From positions 5,321,518 through 5,385,517 of the forward strand of contig CAKKNE010000003.1 of NCBI GenBank assembly GCA_918797485.1: 64,000 nucleotides of DNA. The letters run 5' to 3'. Numbering within the stretch: position 1 is the stretch's first letter; every line of letters begins with the position of its first letter. Shown here in pieces: positions 42,557 to 51,866 of this stretch. The position numbers were made by a program, and so were the translations under genes. The notes under the pieces were generated by a model, which had not been told where the DNA came from, did not search any database, and worked only from the letters and a program-made list of their open reading frames with translations. The DNA is from Pelagomonas calceolata (Eukaryota; Sar; Pelagophyceae; Pelagomonadales; Pelagomonadaceae).

Positions 42557-45500
42557 ATGCTCTCCAGGATGAGACCGGCGCGCGCGCTCGCCACGCGCGC
42601 GGCGGCGGCGGCGGAAGAGTTCGCGACCGGCACGTCGTCGGCGTACGCGGACGCCCAGTACCTCGCCTGGCAGCGGGACCCGGCCTCGGTGCACTCGTCG
42701 TGGGCCTCCTACTTCGCGTCGGGCGCGTTCGCGCTCCCGCCGCAGCTCGGCGGCGCGCCCGCCGCCGGCGCGGCGGCGGCCGCGCAGGTGCCGGCGGGCG
42801 ACGCGGAGTCGACGCTGCAGGGCCTCACGGGCGCGGACACGGCGCGCGCGATGCATCTCATCGCCGCGTACCAGCGGCGCGGCCACGAGCGCGCGGACCT
42901 GGACCCGCTGCGCCTCGCCGGCGACCGGCCGCGGCTCCGCGACCTGGACCCGGCGACGTACGGCTTCGAGCCGGGCGACGCCGACCGGGCGCTCCGGCTC
43001 GCCTCCGCGCCCGGGTCGGCGGTCGCCGGCTGTGTGGAAATCAACCAGTGCGTCGGGTGCACCCCGACGCGGCGATTCAGGACGAACGCGCCGCAAATTT
43101 GATTTCCACACAGGTCGCCGGCCTCCTCGGCAACGCGGACGTGAACGACGACGGCCTGACGACGCTCGCCGAGCTCGACGACTTCCTCCGCGACACGTAC
43201 CGCGCTGTGTGGAAATCAACCAGTGCGTCGGGTCAGCGCTGGCTCCGTCGAGCGGTGAGGAACCGACATCGCCACGCCATCGAGCAGGCGTCGCGTCGAT
43301 GGCGTGGCGGTCGACGCGGCGATCCAGGACGAACGCGCCGTAAATTTGAGTTCCACACAGGTACTGCGGCACCGTCGGCGTCGAGGCCGAGCACATCACG
43401 AACCTCTGCAAGCAGAACTGGCTCCGGTCGCGCATCGAGGTGCCGCGGAAACCGCTGACGCTCGACGAGCGGACGCACGTCCTCGAGCGCCTCGCCTTCG
43501 CCGAAAAGTTCGAAAACGTCCTCGCGACCAAGTTCAACACGGCCAAGCGCTTCGGCCTCGAGGGCTGCGAGTCCATGATCGGCGGCATGAAGACCATGGT
43601 CGACGCGGCCACGCTCTGCGGCGTGACGGACGTCATCATCGGCATGCCGCACCGCGCGCCGCCGGCGTCGCTCGGAGGGGCGCGGGGAGGGGCGGGGGGC
43701 TTCACGCGGCGCGCGCAGGCGGGCGCCTCAACGTGCTGTGCAACGTCGTGCGGAAGCCCATCGAGGTCATCTTCCGCGAGTTTTTGGGGACGGCCCGCGA
43801 CCAGGCCGCGGGCGGCGCGGCGTGGTCGGCGTCCGGCGACGTCAAGTACCACCTGGGCACGGCGTACGACCGGTCGTACCCCGACGGCCGCAAGGTGCGG
43901 ATCGAGCTGCTCCCGAACCCGTCGCACCTCGAGGCCGTCACTCCGCTCGTCGTCGGCAAGGCGCGCGCGCGCATGGACGCCCAGGGCGACGCGCGCGGCG
44001 ACGCCGTGCTGCCCGTGATCGTCCACGGCGACGCCGCGTTCGCCGGGCAGGGCGTCGTCTACGAGACGATGCAGATGGTCGCGCTCGAGGCGTACGGGAC
44101 GGGCGGGACGATCCACGTCATCTGCAACAACCAGGTCGGCTTCACGGCGACGCCGGAGCAGGGCCGAAGCACGATGTACGCGTCCGACCTCGGCAAGGCG
44201 TTCGGCGCGCCCATCTTCCACGTCAACGCCGACGACCCCGAGGCGGTCTGCCGCGTCTTCGAGACCGCCGTCGCGTGGCGCCACGAGTTCAAGACGGACG
44301 TCATCGTCGACCTCGTCGGCTACCGCAAGTTCGGCCACAACGAGATCGACGAGCCGACGTTCACGCAGCCGATGATGTACGCCAAGGTGCGGACGCAGCC
44401 GTCGGTGCTGACCAAGTACCTCGAGACGGTCGCGGCCACGGAGCCCGTCGTGCCGGCCGCCGACGTCGCGCGGATCGTCGCGCACGTCGACGACGTCTTC
44501 GCCCGGGCGTTCGAGGCCAAGGACACGTTCACGTGGGACCGCGACGTCTGGGGCCAGAACTGGCAGAAGATCGTCACGCCGGCGGACGTCGGCCACGGCG
44601 CCTTCGGCAAGACGGGCGCGTCCCCGGACGCGCTCGCCGCCGTCGGCGCCGCGCTGTCGACGGTCCCCGACGGCTTCAAGCTCCACCGCCGCCTCCGGGG
44701 CCGCCTCGCCGGCTTCGCGGAGGCCGTGGCGTCCGGCGAGGGCGTCGACTGGGCGCTCGGCGAGGCGCTGGCGTTCGGCACGCTGCTCCTGGACGGCATG
44801 CCCATCCGCTTCACGGGCCAGGACGTCCAGCGCGGCACGTTCACGCACCGGCACGCCGTCGTCCACGACCAGGACGACGGCCGCGAGTACTGCTTCGTCA
44901 ACCACATACACGCGGACCAGCCGGCGAAGCTGGCCATCCACAACAGCTTCCTCTCGGAGTACGGCGTCCTCGGCTTCGAGCTCGGCTACTCGTACGAGTC
45001 CCCCGACGTCCTGTGCATCTGGGAGGCGCAGTTCGGCGACTTCGTCAACGGCGCGCAGATCGTCATCGACCAGTTCCTCAGCTCGGGCGAGGCCAAGTGG
45101 ATGCGCCAAACGGGACTCGTCGTCCTCCTGCCGCACGGGTACCAGGGCCAGGGCCCCGAGCACTCGTCCTGCCGCATCGAGCGCTTCCTGCAGAACAGCG
45201 ACGAGGACCCGGACGTCATCCCGCCGGACCTCGACACGATCGAGGGCCAGACGCGGCAGGTCCAGCTCAACAACTGGCAGATCATCAACCCGTCGCCGCC
45301 GGCGCGCGAACCCGTCCGAGGCGCCTTCTCCGACCCCCCCCCCCGCTTGGCTCGTCTCCGTCGGAAGACGCCTCGACGCGGTGTCGCTTCACGCGCGTCG
45401 CCGCAGGTCGACGCCGGCGAACTACTTCCACGCGCTCCGTCGCCAGCAGCACCGCGACTTCCGCAAGCCGCTCATCGTCGCGTCGACCAAGGCGCTGCTC

Positions 45501-46179
45501 CGCCACAAGCTCGCCGTCTCGTCGCTCGACGAGTTCGCCACCGGGTCGCGGTTCCGCCGGACGTACGGCGAGGCGTACCCCGACGAGGTCGTCGCCGACG
45601 CCGACGTGCGCCGCCTCGTCCTGTGCTCGGGAAAGATCTACTACGAGCTCCTCGAGGCGCGCCGCCGGCTCGACGGCCCCTCGGACGTCGCGCTTGCCCC
45701 CGCGCGGAGATCAACGTCCCGGGCGCCTTGCCTTCACTATCTGCCCGACGCTAGCCGGATGTGCCCGCCGAGGCGGGGACCTTTCGCGAAGCACCCTGCG
45801 CTCGAGCCGCCTGACCGGCAGATGTCCACGCAGGCTCGTCCGCGTCGAGCAGATTTCGCCGTTCCCGTTCGACCAAGTCGCCGCGTACGCCGCGACGTAC
45901 GCCAACGCGGAGGTCGTCTGGGCCCAGGAGGAGCCCAAGAACCAGGGCGCCTGGTATTTCGTCCGCGACCGCATCATGACCGCCACGCGCGTCCTCAACC
46001 GCCGCGAGGTCCGCCCGGGCTACTGCGGCCGCGAGACCATGGCGTCCACCGCCGAGGGCTACGGCGCCGTCCACGACGCGCAGCAGAAGCACATCATCGA
46101 CGTCGCCCTCTCCGACGAGCTCTCGGCCCTGCCGTTTGGCGCACTCGCCGCGGAGGATGACCGCGAGGCGGCCGCCTGA
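42557..46179 (+). CDS. OGDH: 2-oxoglutarate dehydrogenase E1 component, mitochondrial
   Basis: Thiamine-diphosphate E1 of the TCA-cycle oxoglutarate dehydrogenase complex. Six exons: 42557-43021, 43114-43196, 43361-43653, 43719-45291, 45407-45691, 45834-46179; they sum to 3,045 nt, a 1,014-residue protein (animal enzyme ~1,020). The N-terminus is a basic/Ala mitochondrial leader (MLSRMRPARALATRAAAAA). Landmarks are KRFGLEGCESMI, GMPHR|GRLNVL, LPNPSHLEAVTPLVVGKARA, HGDAAFAGQGVVYET, RGTFTHRHAVVHDQ, EAQFGDFVNGAQIVIDQF, LPHGYQGQGPEHSS and VRVEQISPFPFDQV. Introns 1, 2 and 5 are introner insertions; introns 3 and 5 are GC-AG. Exon 2 encodes a perfect EF-hand-type loop (DVNDDGLTTLAE). No GTACC cluster upstream. 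Confidence 0.96.
43030..43113 (+). mobile_element. Introner element 1 (OGDH intron 1)
   Basis: 84-bp insertion with 15-bp perfect terminal inverted repeats CTGTGTGGAAATCAA / TTGATTTCCACACAG and an exact 8-bp target duplication GTCGCCGG (43022-43029 and 43114-43121). The intron is 43022-43113: its GT comes from the first target copy and its AG from the element's end. Splicing leaves the host frame unchanged. Confidence 0.92.
43205..43360 (+). mobile_element. Introner element 2 (OGDH intron 2)
   Basis: 156-bp member of the same family: first 28 bp and last ~45 bp match element 1, with ~75 bp of different interior including a 14-bp perfect hairpin (43270-43283 with 43296-43309). Target duplication GTAC(C/T)GCG at 43197-43204 and 43361-43368 (7/8). 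Intron 43197-43360. Confidence 0.9.
45300..45406 (+). mobile_element. Introner-like insertion, other family (OGDH intron 4)
   Basis: Intron 45292-45406 starts with GTCGCCGC and the next exon with GTCGACGC (7/8 duplication). The interior has an imperfect hairpin (GAGGCG...CGCCTC, 45319-45374). Terminal repeats are weak, so assignment as an old insertion is tentative. Confidence 0.45.
45700..45833 (+). mobile_element. Diverged introner element (OGDH intron 5)
   Basis: The ends read CCGCGCGGAGATCAAC and GATGTCCACGCAG, recognisable as diverged CTGTGTGGAAATCAAC / GATTTCCACACAG. Target copies GCTTGCCC (45692-45699) and GCTCGTCC (45834-45841) agree at 6/8. The resulting intron 45692-45833 is GC-AG. 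Confidence 0.6.
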
Positions 46180-46830
46180 GCCTCGCCGGTTGTTCTCCCT
46201 CCCGCCGCTAGGTACCGGGCTAGATCTAACGCAAGCTGGCCAACGAACCGATAAGGCCAGACGACAAGTCGAGGCTGAACCCCGGATGCCAGTGACCGGT
46301 CCGAGTCGCAATCCAGCTGCCGAAAGTAAGCCTCGGGGAACTCGGAGGAATAAGAGTAAGGCTTTGCCTGGCACCATGCCATTATTGGAGTAAGCCAGGG
46401 GGGCCTGCCCGTGATGCGGACCGCCGTGTCCGCCGTCCTCGATTTCAATCATCTATTTATTTATTTTGGAGGCAACAGGAACTTCTTCTTTTTGACCGCA
46501 ACAAGCAGATCGCTGTGGGCCCGGGCCGTTTGCCTCCAATGAATAAAAATAGAACATAAATCCAATGAATGGATAAATTGAAATCGCTATACGCCTTGAC
46601 GGTAGCCTGGGGCTCGGTCTCCTCCCGGGCCGAGTGACTCCCTGACGTACTAGCAACTCAGGCTAAATCAAGATTACAAATCGGCGACTCGGAGGACGGA
46701 GGACGCATGGGTCACGATGGTCTCCCTACTTCTAAGGCCTTCGCCCGCATCATGATGGCGTCCCCAGGCCCGGGCTCCCGGGGGCGTGGAGCCAGGAAAT
46801 CCCCAGAGAATATAACACAGGCCCTGGGTC
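46180..46830. other. Intergenic spacer
   Basis: Convergent 3' ends of OGDH and the MYB gene. There is an AT-rich patch at 46445-46475 and again at 46540-46585, with a TCCAATGAAT direct repeat. 46418-46436 repeats 33605-33635. No gene recognised. Confidence 0.4.
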
Positions 46831-48913
46831 CTAAACCCCCTTCCCTAGGGATTCGTCGCCGGAGCACGGGGGAAAGGCTGGCGCCGGCGGTGCCGCAGCG
46901 AAGGCCACAGGCTGGGATCCGGGTGGTACGGCTCCAAACGGGACGCAAGGCTGGCCTGGCAAGGCACCGAGGGTTTGTTGCGGCAGCCCCGGTACCATCG
47001 GGACGCCAAGAGGTATGGGGATGAGCGACCGCGGCAAATACGTCAACGACGGCGGTGGAAATCCCGGTCGCGGGGCAGCGGGCCCGGGCGCGGGCAGCGG
47101 CGGCACGACCGGGGGCGTGCCTTCGATCGACGTCCGCGAGAACTGGGCCACGAGCTGGTTCATGATGGACGCCTGACCCCGCTCGTTGAGAAAGCGGAAG
47201 TACGGGAGCAGCGACAGCGGCACGTCCTGCTCCCCCGCCGCCGCCGCCGCGACGGCGGCGCTCGCGGCGCGGCGCAACTCGGCCTCGCGCGGTGCGCAGG
47301 GAACGCCGTCGGTGCCCGCGTCGCGAGGCGCGGCGGCGCGCGGCGTCCCCGTCGGCGTGTCGCGCGCGAACGAGTCCGTGGACAGGAGCGTGACCGCGCC
47401 CGCGAAGTCCGCGTCGGCGTCGGCCACGCGCGGCGAAAAGTCGATGCCAAAGTCGTCGTCGCCGCCGCGCGCCTCGCCGCCGCGCGTCGCCGCGTCCGCG
47501 TCCGCGTCGAACGACGCGAGGATATCCGACGTCGCCGCCAGCAGACCCTGCTCGCCGAGCCCGCCCGCGCGGTCGACGTCGAGGAGCTCCGTGACCTGCG
47601 CGGACGACGTCCCCCGAAAGGCAGCGACGACGCCCCCCCCCCCCCCCCGAATGCGCGCGACGTCCCGCGCGGTCAGCGACTGGCGAGCTCATCAGCGACG
47701 ACGCGCCGCCCACGTCGACGTCGTCGAACCCCAGCGCGAGCGCGGGCGGGCGGAGCGCCGCGGCGGCGCGCGTCGAGGAAGCGCGCGCGTGCGCCCCGGC
47801 GGCCGCCGCCGCGGGCGCCGCCGACGCCGGGGGCGGCGCGTCGTCCGGGAGGCCGCGGTCGCGGAGCCATCGCTTCCGCGCGGACGAGTTCCAGCGGTTC
47901 TTGACGGCGTTTTCGGTCCGGCCGGGCAGGAGCTTGGCGATCTCGCTCCAGCGGTTGCCGTGGACCTGCGGAATGAACCAGCGAATCGAGAATTCTTCGC
48001 GACGCGCGCCGTCTCGGCCAGAACGCGGTCCTTCGGCACCTTGAAGTTTTTGATTCCGCCGCCCTGCCGCGGACGCGCTGCGTCTCGAAGAGGACCGCGT
48101 CCTCGTCGGGCGTCCAGTCGCCCTTTTTGATGTCGGGGTCGAGGTGGTTGAACCACCGCTCGCGACACTGCTTGCCGATGCGCCCCGGCAGCTGCGCCGC
48201 GATCACGCTCCACTTGATGTTCCCCGCGCCGTGGCGCAGCACCATGTCGCGGACGACGCGGTCCTCGGCCGCCGTCCACCTGTGTGGATCTCAAATTCCA
48301 GGCGCTTCACGCCGTCGACGCGCCGTCGTCTCCGTAACTGCGTTTGCGAAGCTGACTCGCCGGTTGGTTTCCACACGGCCGCCCACGGCCCCTTGCTGAG
48401 GCCCGGCCGCAAGACCTTGTTCCAGCGGTGGAGGCACTGGACGTCGGACCGGACGGTGCCCAGCAGCATCGCGAGCCGCTTCCAGTTCTTCGCGCCGAAT
48501 GTCTCGACGATCTCCCTCAAACGACGATCTTCCTCCTCCGTCCACTTCCCGCCAACGGGCGCCCTGCGCGGCGGACGGTATTTTATGTCGACGGCGGCGC
48601 CGCGCAGCATCGCTGCCCCGCGTGCCGGCGGCGCCCGCGCGGCGGACGGCGGCGCGGCGAGTGGCGCGCGCGCGGCGTCCGGCGGTAGACTCGCCGCGCC
48701 GCCGTCCGCCGCGCGCGCGGCCCGCTTCGCCTGGCCGCTCCGCGTGGCGGTCGCGGGACCGCCTCCGCTGCTGGCGTCCTCCTCCCGCATCTCGCGCTTG
48801 ACCTGGGGCGCCCGGCCCATTGGCGTGTTCTTGAGGACCATGCGCTCGCCCTCGGCGCGCGCGGCGAAGTCCCGCCCGTTGGGAGAGCGGGGCGCGTTCG
48901 GGGGCGGGTCCAT
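46831..48913 (-). CDS. Three-repeat MYB transcription factor (MYB3R/c-MYB-like)
   Basis: Nuclear DNA-binding protein; R1R2R3 MYBs control G2/M and cell-division genes. ATG at 48911-48913. Exons: 48913-48387, 48279-48075, 47965-47681, 47595-46831. R1 is [20 protein letters not shown] to [12 protein letters not shown]2 [17 protein letters not shown] to [12 protein letters not shown]3 [20 protein letters not shown] to [14 protein letters not shown], each with the regular Trp spacing. Introns 1 and 2 lie inside R2 and R3 and are removed exactly to restore the repeats. The C-terminal half is Ala/Pro-rich, with an acidic segment and a Pro-rich tail. All three introns are GT-AG with the next exon starting GT and 6-7 of 8 bases duplicated, so all may be introner-derived. 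A GTACC cluster lies 75-131 bp upstream. Confidence 0.9.
47966..48066 (-). mobile_element. Introner-like insertion, second family (MYB intron 2)
   Basis: On the gene strand the intron starts with GTCCGCGG and the next exon with GTCCACGG (7/8 duplication; 48067-48074 and 47958-47965). Element ends are GCGGAATCAA near the 5' side and, as reverse complement of the 3' side, GCGGAATGAA. Confidence 0.6.
48280..48378 (-). mobile_element. Introner element 3 (MYB intron 1)
   Basis: 99-bp member of the OGDH introner family in a different gene and orientation: ends CGTGTGGAAACCAACC and GAATTTGAGATCCACACAG. Target copies GTGGGCGG and GTGGACGG (48379-48386 and 48272-48279) agree at 7/8. Intron 48386-48280. 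Confidence 0.85.
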
Positions 48914-48987
48914 CGCCGCGGTGGTGCCGCCCACGTGCTGCCCGGAACCGCAATTAATAATTTATTTATTAGTTGAGACAGGTCGCA

Positions 48988-49044
48988 GTACGCGGTACTG
49001 CGGTACCGTAGGTACCACTGGTACCAGCAAGTACCGTAGGTACC
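48988..49044. promoter_or_regulatory. GTACC motif cluster upstream of the MYB gene
   Basis: Two GGTACCGTAGGTACC-type units plus GGTACCACTGGTACC, 75-131 bp 5' of the ATG at 48913 (minus), joined to R1. Confidence 0.55.
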
Positions 49045-49050
49045 GTGTAT

Positions 49051-49219
49051 CAAGAGTATGTCGCAGCGTTATGTAAAGTAGCAGGGTGTTAGCTAACCAG
49101 CCGAGGGCTGGCTAGACCTGACTACGAGAGTGTTTTATAGTGAACTGTTGTTACACCGTAGTGCTTTTGACACTCGATGTATAGACTCAAATATTAGAGA
49201 GTGGGAGATACATATCTAA
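49051..49219 (+). repeat. Dispersed repeat R1, copy 3
   Basis: Near-identical to the 58.0-kb copy; keeps the same reading frame and stop as the 40-kb frame. Its CAAGAGTATGTCGC end abuts the GTACC cluster. Confidence 0.85.
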
Positions 49220-49491
49220 GACTCGGAACTTGAAATGGATCTCAGTGAATACCACTAACCGATCGTCGGAGTCAATGTGAACCGTTTGCCAGTGATATAC
49301 TTCATTCATATCACCAACCAGAACTTTAGGCAGGTTTATCCCAAACCTTCTGAAACAACTAGGCACATAAATATAGGCCCGGGGGCTTGAATCTATAACT
49401 AGACTCCGGTCGCGCCTCCGAGGAGGCTCCGCCGCCCGCGTCCCGCGGGGGGAAAATCGCACTTCTCTTAATTTTACCACACACACAAACC

Positions 49492-51672
49492 TCAAGCGCT
49501 CCGTGGTGCGAGCCTCGCGTCGCGGACGAGCAGCGCGACGGACGCGCGCGTCGCCGCGGCGAGCGCGGTGGCGTCGTCCTCGGGGCACACGGCGTCGACG
49601 ACGTCGTCGCGGTCGAGGCGGAACGCGGGCGTCGCGTCGTGCGGGCCCGCCGCGCGACCGTCGTCGCCGTCGAGCCGCGCGAGGTCGAAACACGAGACGC
49701 CGCCTCGGACGTCGACGGCCGCGACGAACGCGGCGCCGAGGGCGACGGCGACGACAGCGGCGGGCGCGGCGCACCTGAGGCAGCGCCGTCGCGCCACGGG
49801 GTCGACGACGGGCGCGCGTCGGTCGAGCGCCCAGACGACGACCTCGTCCGCGGCGGCGACGGCCACGAGGCAGCGGTCGCCGCGGTCGCGGACGGCGACG
49901 GCCCGCGCGACTCCCCTCAAGCCGCCGACGGTCGCGAGCGCGCCGGACGGCGCGACCGCGCGGACGGACTTCGCGCCGGGGCCGCGAACGCAGGTCCAGG
50001 ACGCGGCTGCCACCGCCGTCGCGCCGCGCGCGCCGTCGCGCCGCGCGGACGGCGTCGTCGCGCCCGTCGCCGCGGTCCACGCCGCCACCGCTCCGCGCGC
50101 GAACGTCGCCGCGACGACGCCGCGACGGCAGCAGAGCGCCGTGACCCGGCCCCCGTCTGGCACGTCGCCGTCAAGACGCGCGCGCGGCCGCGCCGTCGCC
50201 GCGGCGCCGTCCGGCGGCGCGAGCAGGTGCAGCTCGCCGCCGCGCGCGAGCGCGACGCGCGCGCCCGACGCGGCGACGAGCGGGCCGGCGCCCAGACGTA
50301 GGCCCGCCGGCGCGCGCGCGAGGAGCGTCCGCGTCCGCGCGAGGCGCCCGTCGCCGCCGAGCTCGTACAGCTCCGCGCCGCCGTCGACCGTCGCGGCGAC
50401 GACGGCGCCGCCGCGCGCGACGGCCGTCGCCGCGCAGCGCGCTCCGGCGTCGCGCGCCGCCGCGACGGCGCCGCCGCCGCGCGGAAACCGCGCGACCTTG
50501 AGCGCGCCGTCGACGGCGAGCGCCACGACGACGGCGTCGCCCGCGGCGGCCGCCGCCGCGGGCGCGCCGGGCGCGGCGTCGCCGTCGTCGTCGGGCGCCG
50601 CGCGCGCGGCCAGCGCCGCGGGCGGCGCTGGCTCGGCGCGCGGCGGCGCGCGTGGGGCGGCGACGGCGCGCCCGTCGACGTCGAGGCGCTCGGCGACGGC
50701 GCCGGCGAACGGCCACGAAGCCGCGCGGAGCGAGGGCGCGAGGCGCCGGAGGTCGATCGCGCGCGGGGCGGCAGCGACGCGCTCGGTCTTGGTTCGGTAG
50801 CACACGCGGCCGTCGAAGAAAAACGTCACGTCGCGGACGCGCGCGAAGCGCCCGAGCACGACGATCGTCTGCCGGAGCACGAGGAACCACGTGCGCCGCG
50901 TCGTCGCCACCGAGCAGTCGAGCGCCGAGAGGCCGCCGTCGTGCAACGCGTCCTCGAAGAGCGGGACGCGGGTCCGGTACTCGACCGGGTCGGCGCGCCA
51001 CGCCGCTTCGACGGCCTCGCGCGACGCGGCGGCCGTCGCCGCCGCGTCCTCGACCCACGCGGGCGCCGCCGCCGGAGCGCCGCGCGGGGGCCGTTTCTCC
51101 GGCGCCCAGAGCCGCTCTCTCAGCGCGCGCTCCACGGCCTCCGCGACGCGGCTCCCGTCCGGCGCCCCGTCGCCGGCGCGGCCCAGCGTCCCGCCGTAGT
51201 CGGTCTCGAACGTCCAGTCCCACGCCGGCGCCGGCCGCGCGCGCGCGTCGTCGGCCTCGCTGGCCCCGCCGGCGCCGCGCCGCGCGCGCGCGACGGCCGC
51301 CGCCTCTTCCTGCGCCCAGAACGGCGACCGCTCGCACCTGGCGAACGCGCCGGCGGCGTCGCGCGAAGCCGACAGGGCCGCCCAGCCGCGCAGCGCGTGG
51401 AGGGCGTCGATTGCGACGCGCGCGCCCGTCGGCGCGTGCACGGCCTCGACGAACGACCGTCCGTGCACGGCCTCGGGCACGTGCGCGGCCACGCCGCACA
51501 GGTCGAGCGCGCCGCACGGACAGTCGGCCGGCGGGCCGGGCCCGGCGACGCACCACGGCCGCCGCGGCGCGAACCACGACGCGCAGAGGCTCCGCGTCTC
51601 CGCGGACCGCAGCATCGGGCCGGCGCGCACGCGCAGCTCCCAGTCGCCCGCGTGGACGACCGCATTATGCAT
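49492..51672 (-). CDS. TIP41-like domain fused to a WD40-like propeller
   Basis: TIP41/TIPRL binds PP2A-type catalytic subunits and links to TOR signalling. The N-terminal ~290 residues carry TIP41 landmarks: DWELRVRAGPMLRSAE, WTFETDYGGTL, VPLFEDALHDGGLSALDCSV, TWFLVLRQTIVVLGRFARVR and a final VTFFFDGRVCYRTKTER. After a Pro/Ala linker, residues ~370-726 contain repeated propeller-like strands (VVAATVDGGAELYELGG, VALARGGELHLL, VVAATFARGAVAAWTA, CLVAVAAADEVVVWALDRR, GGVSCFDLARLDG), about six or seven blades. Usual TIP41 proteins are ~270 residues and lack a propeller, so the fusion is unusual. Single exon, ATG at 51670-51672. The propeller is inferred from repeat spacing. Confidence 0.7.
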   Translation of the reverse strand: MHNAVVHAGDWELRVRAGPMLRSAETRSLCASWFAPRRPWCVAGPGPPADCPCGALDLCGVAAHVPEAVHGRSFVEAVHAPTGARVAIDALHALRGWAALSASRDAAGAFARCERSPFWAQEEAAAVARARRGAGGASEADDARARPAPAWDWTFETDYGGTLGRAGDGAPDGSRVAEAVERALRERLWAPEKRPPRGAPAAAPAWVEDAAATAAASREAVEAAWRADPVEYRTRVPLFEDALHDGGLSALDCSVATTRRTWFLVLRQTIVVLGRFARVRDVTFFFDGRVCYRTKTERVAAAPRAIDLRRLAPSLRAASWPFAGAVAERLDVDGRAVAAPRAPPRAEPAPPAALAARAAPDDDGDAAPGAPAAAAAAGDAVVVALAVDGALKVARFPRGGGAVAAARDAGARCAATAVARGGAVVAATVDGGAELYELGGDGRLARTRTLLARAPAGLRLGAGPLVAASGARVALARGGELHLLAPPDGAAATARPRARLDGDVPDGGRVTALCCRRGVVAATFARGAVAAWTAATGATTPSARRDGARGATAVAAASWTCVRGPGAKSVRAVAPSGALATVGGLRGVARAVAVRDRGDRCLVAVAAADEVVVWALDRRAPVVDPVARRRCLRCAAPAAVVAVALGAAFVAAVDVRGGVSCFDLARLDGDDGRAAGPHDATPAFRLDRDDVVDAVCPEDDATALAAATRASVALLVRDARLAPRSA

Positions 51673-51716
51673 CGCTATGGCTATGCCACCTCTATGCCAT
51701 CCGCCAAAAATCTAGC

Positions 51717-51780
51717 TACCGCAGTACCGGTACCGAGTACCAGGTACGGTTACCTGCCGCAGGTACCGTGGTACCTACGG
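51717..51780. promoter_or_regulatory. Shared GTACC cluster between the TIP41-type and PPTase genes
   Basis: Lies in a 194-bp divergent spacer: 45-108 bp 5' of the ATG at 51672 (minus) and 87-150 bp 5' of the ATG at 51867 (plus). Contains GGTACCGTGGTACCTACGG. Confidence 0.55.
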
Positions 51781-51866
51781 ACGCCCCCAATTCGCCTCCA
51801 TGCTCCGCGGCGGAGCATCATCTCTAAATTGCAACTTGCCTGGTCCCCCAGACGGCTCCAGACTGC

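Larger units (their letters stand above)
48914..49491. other. Spacer with GTACC cluster and R1 copy
   Basis: Upstream of the MYB gene; also the 3' region of the TIP41-type gene. Holds the GTACC cluster 48988-49044 and R1 copy 3; 49220-49490 has no recognised feature. Confidence 0.5.

Noticed and set aside
43654-43718. OGDH intron 3 as a CTGTGTGG-family introner
   Set aside because: It is GC-AG and followed by GC, but the ends lack the family repeats and only 5 of 8 bases are duplicated.
42521-45163. 880-residue minus-strand frame across OGDH
   Set aside because: Antisense shadow; the plus strand is unambiguous OGDH.
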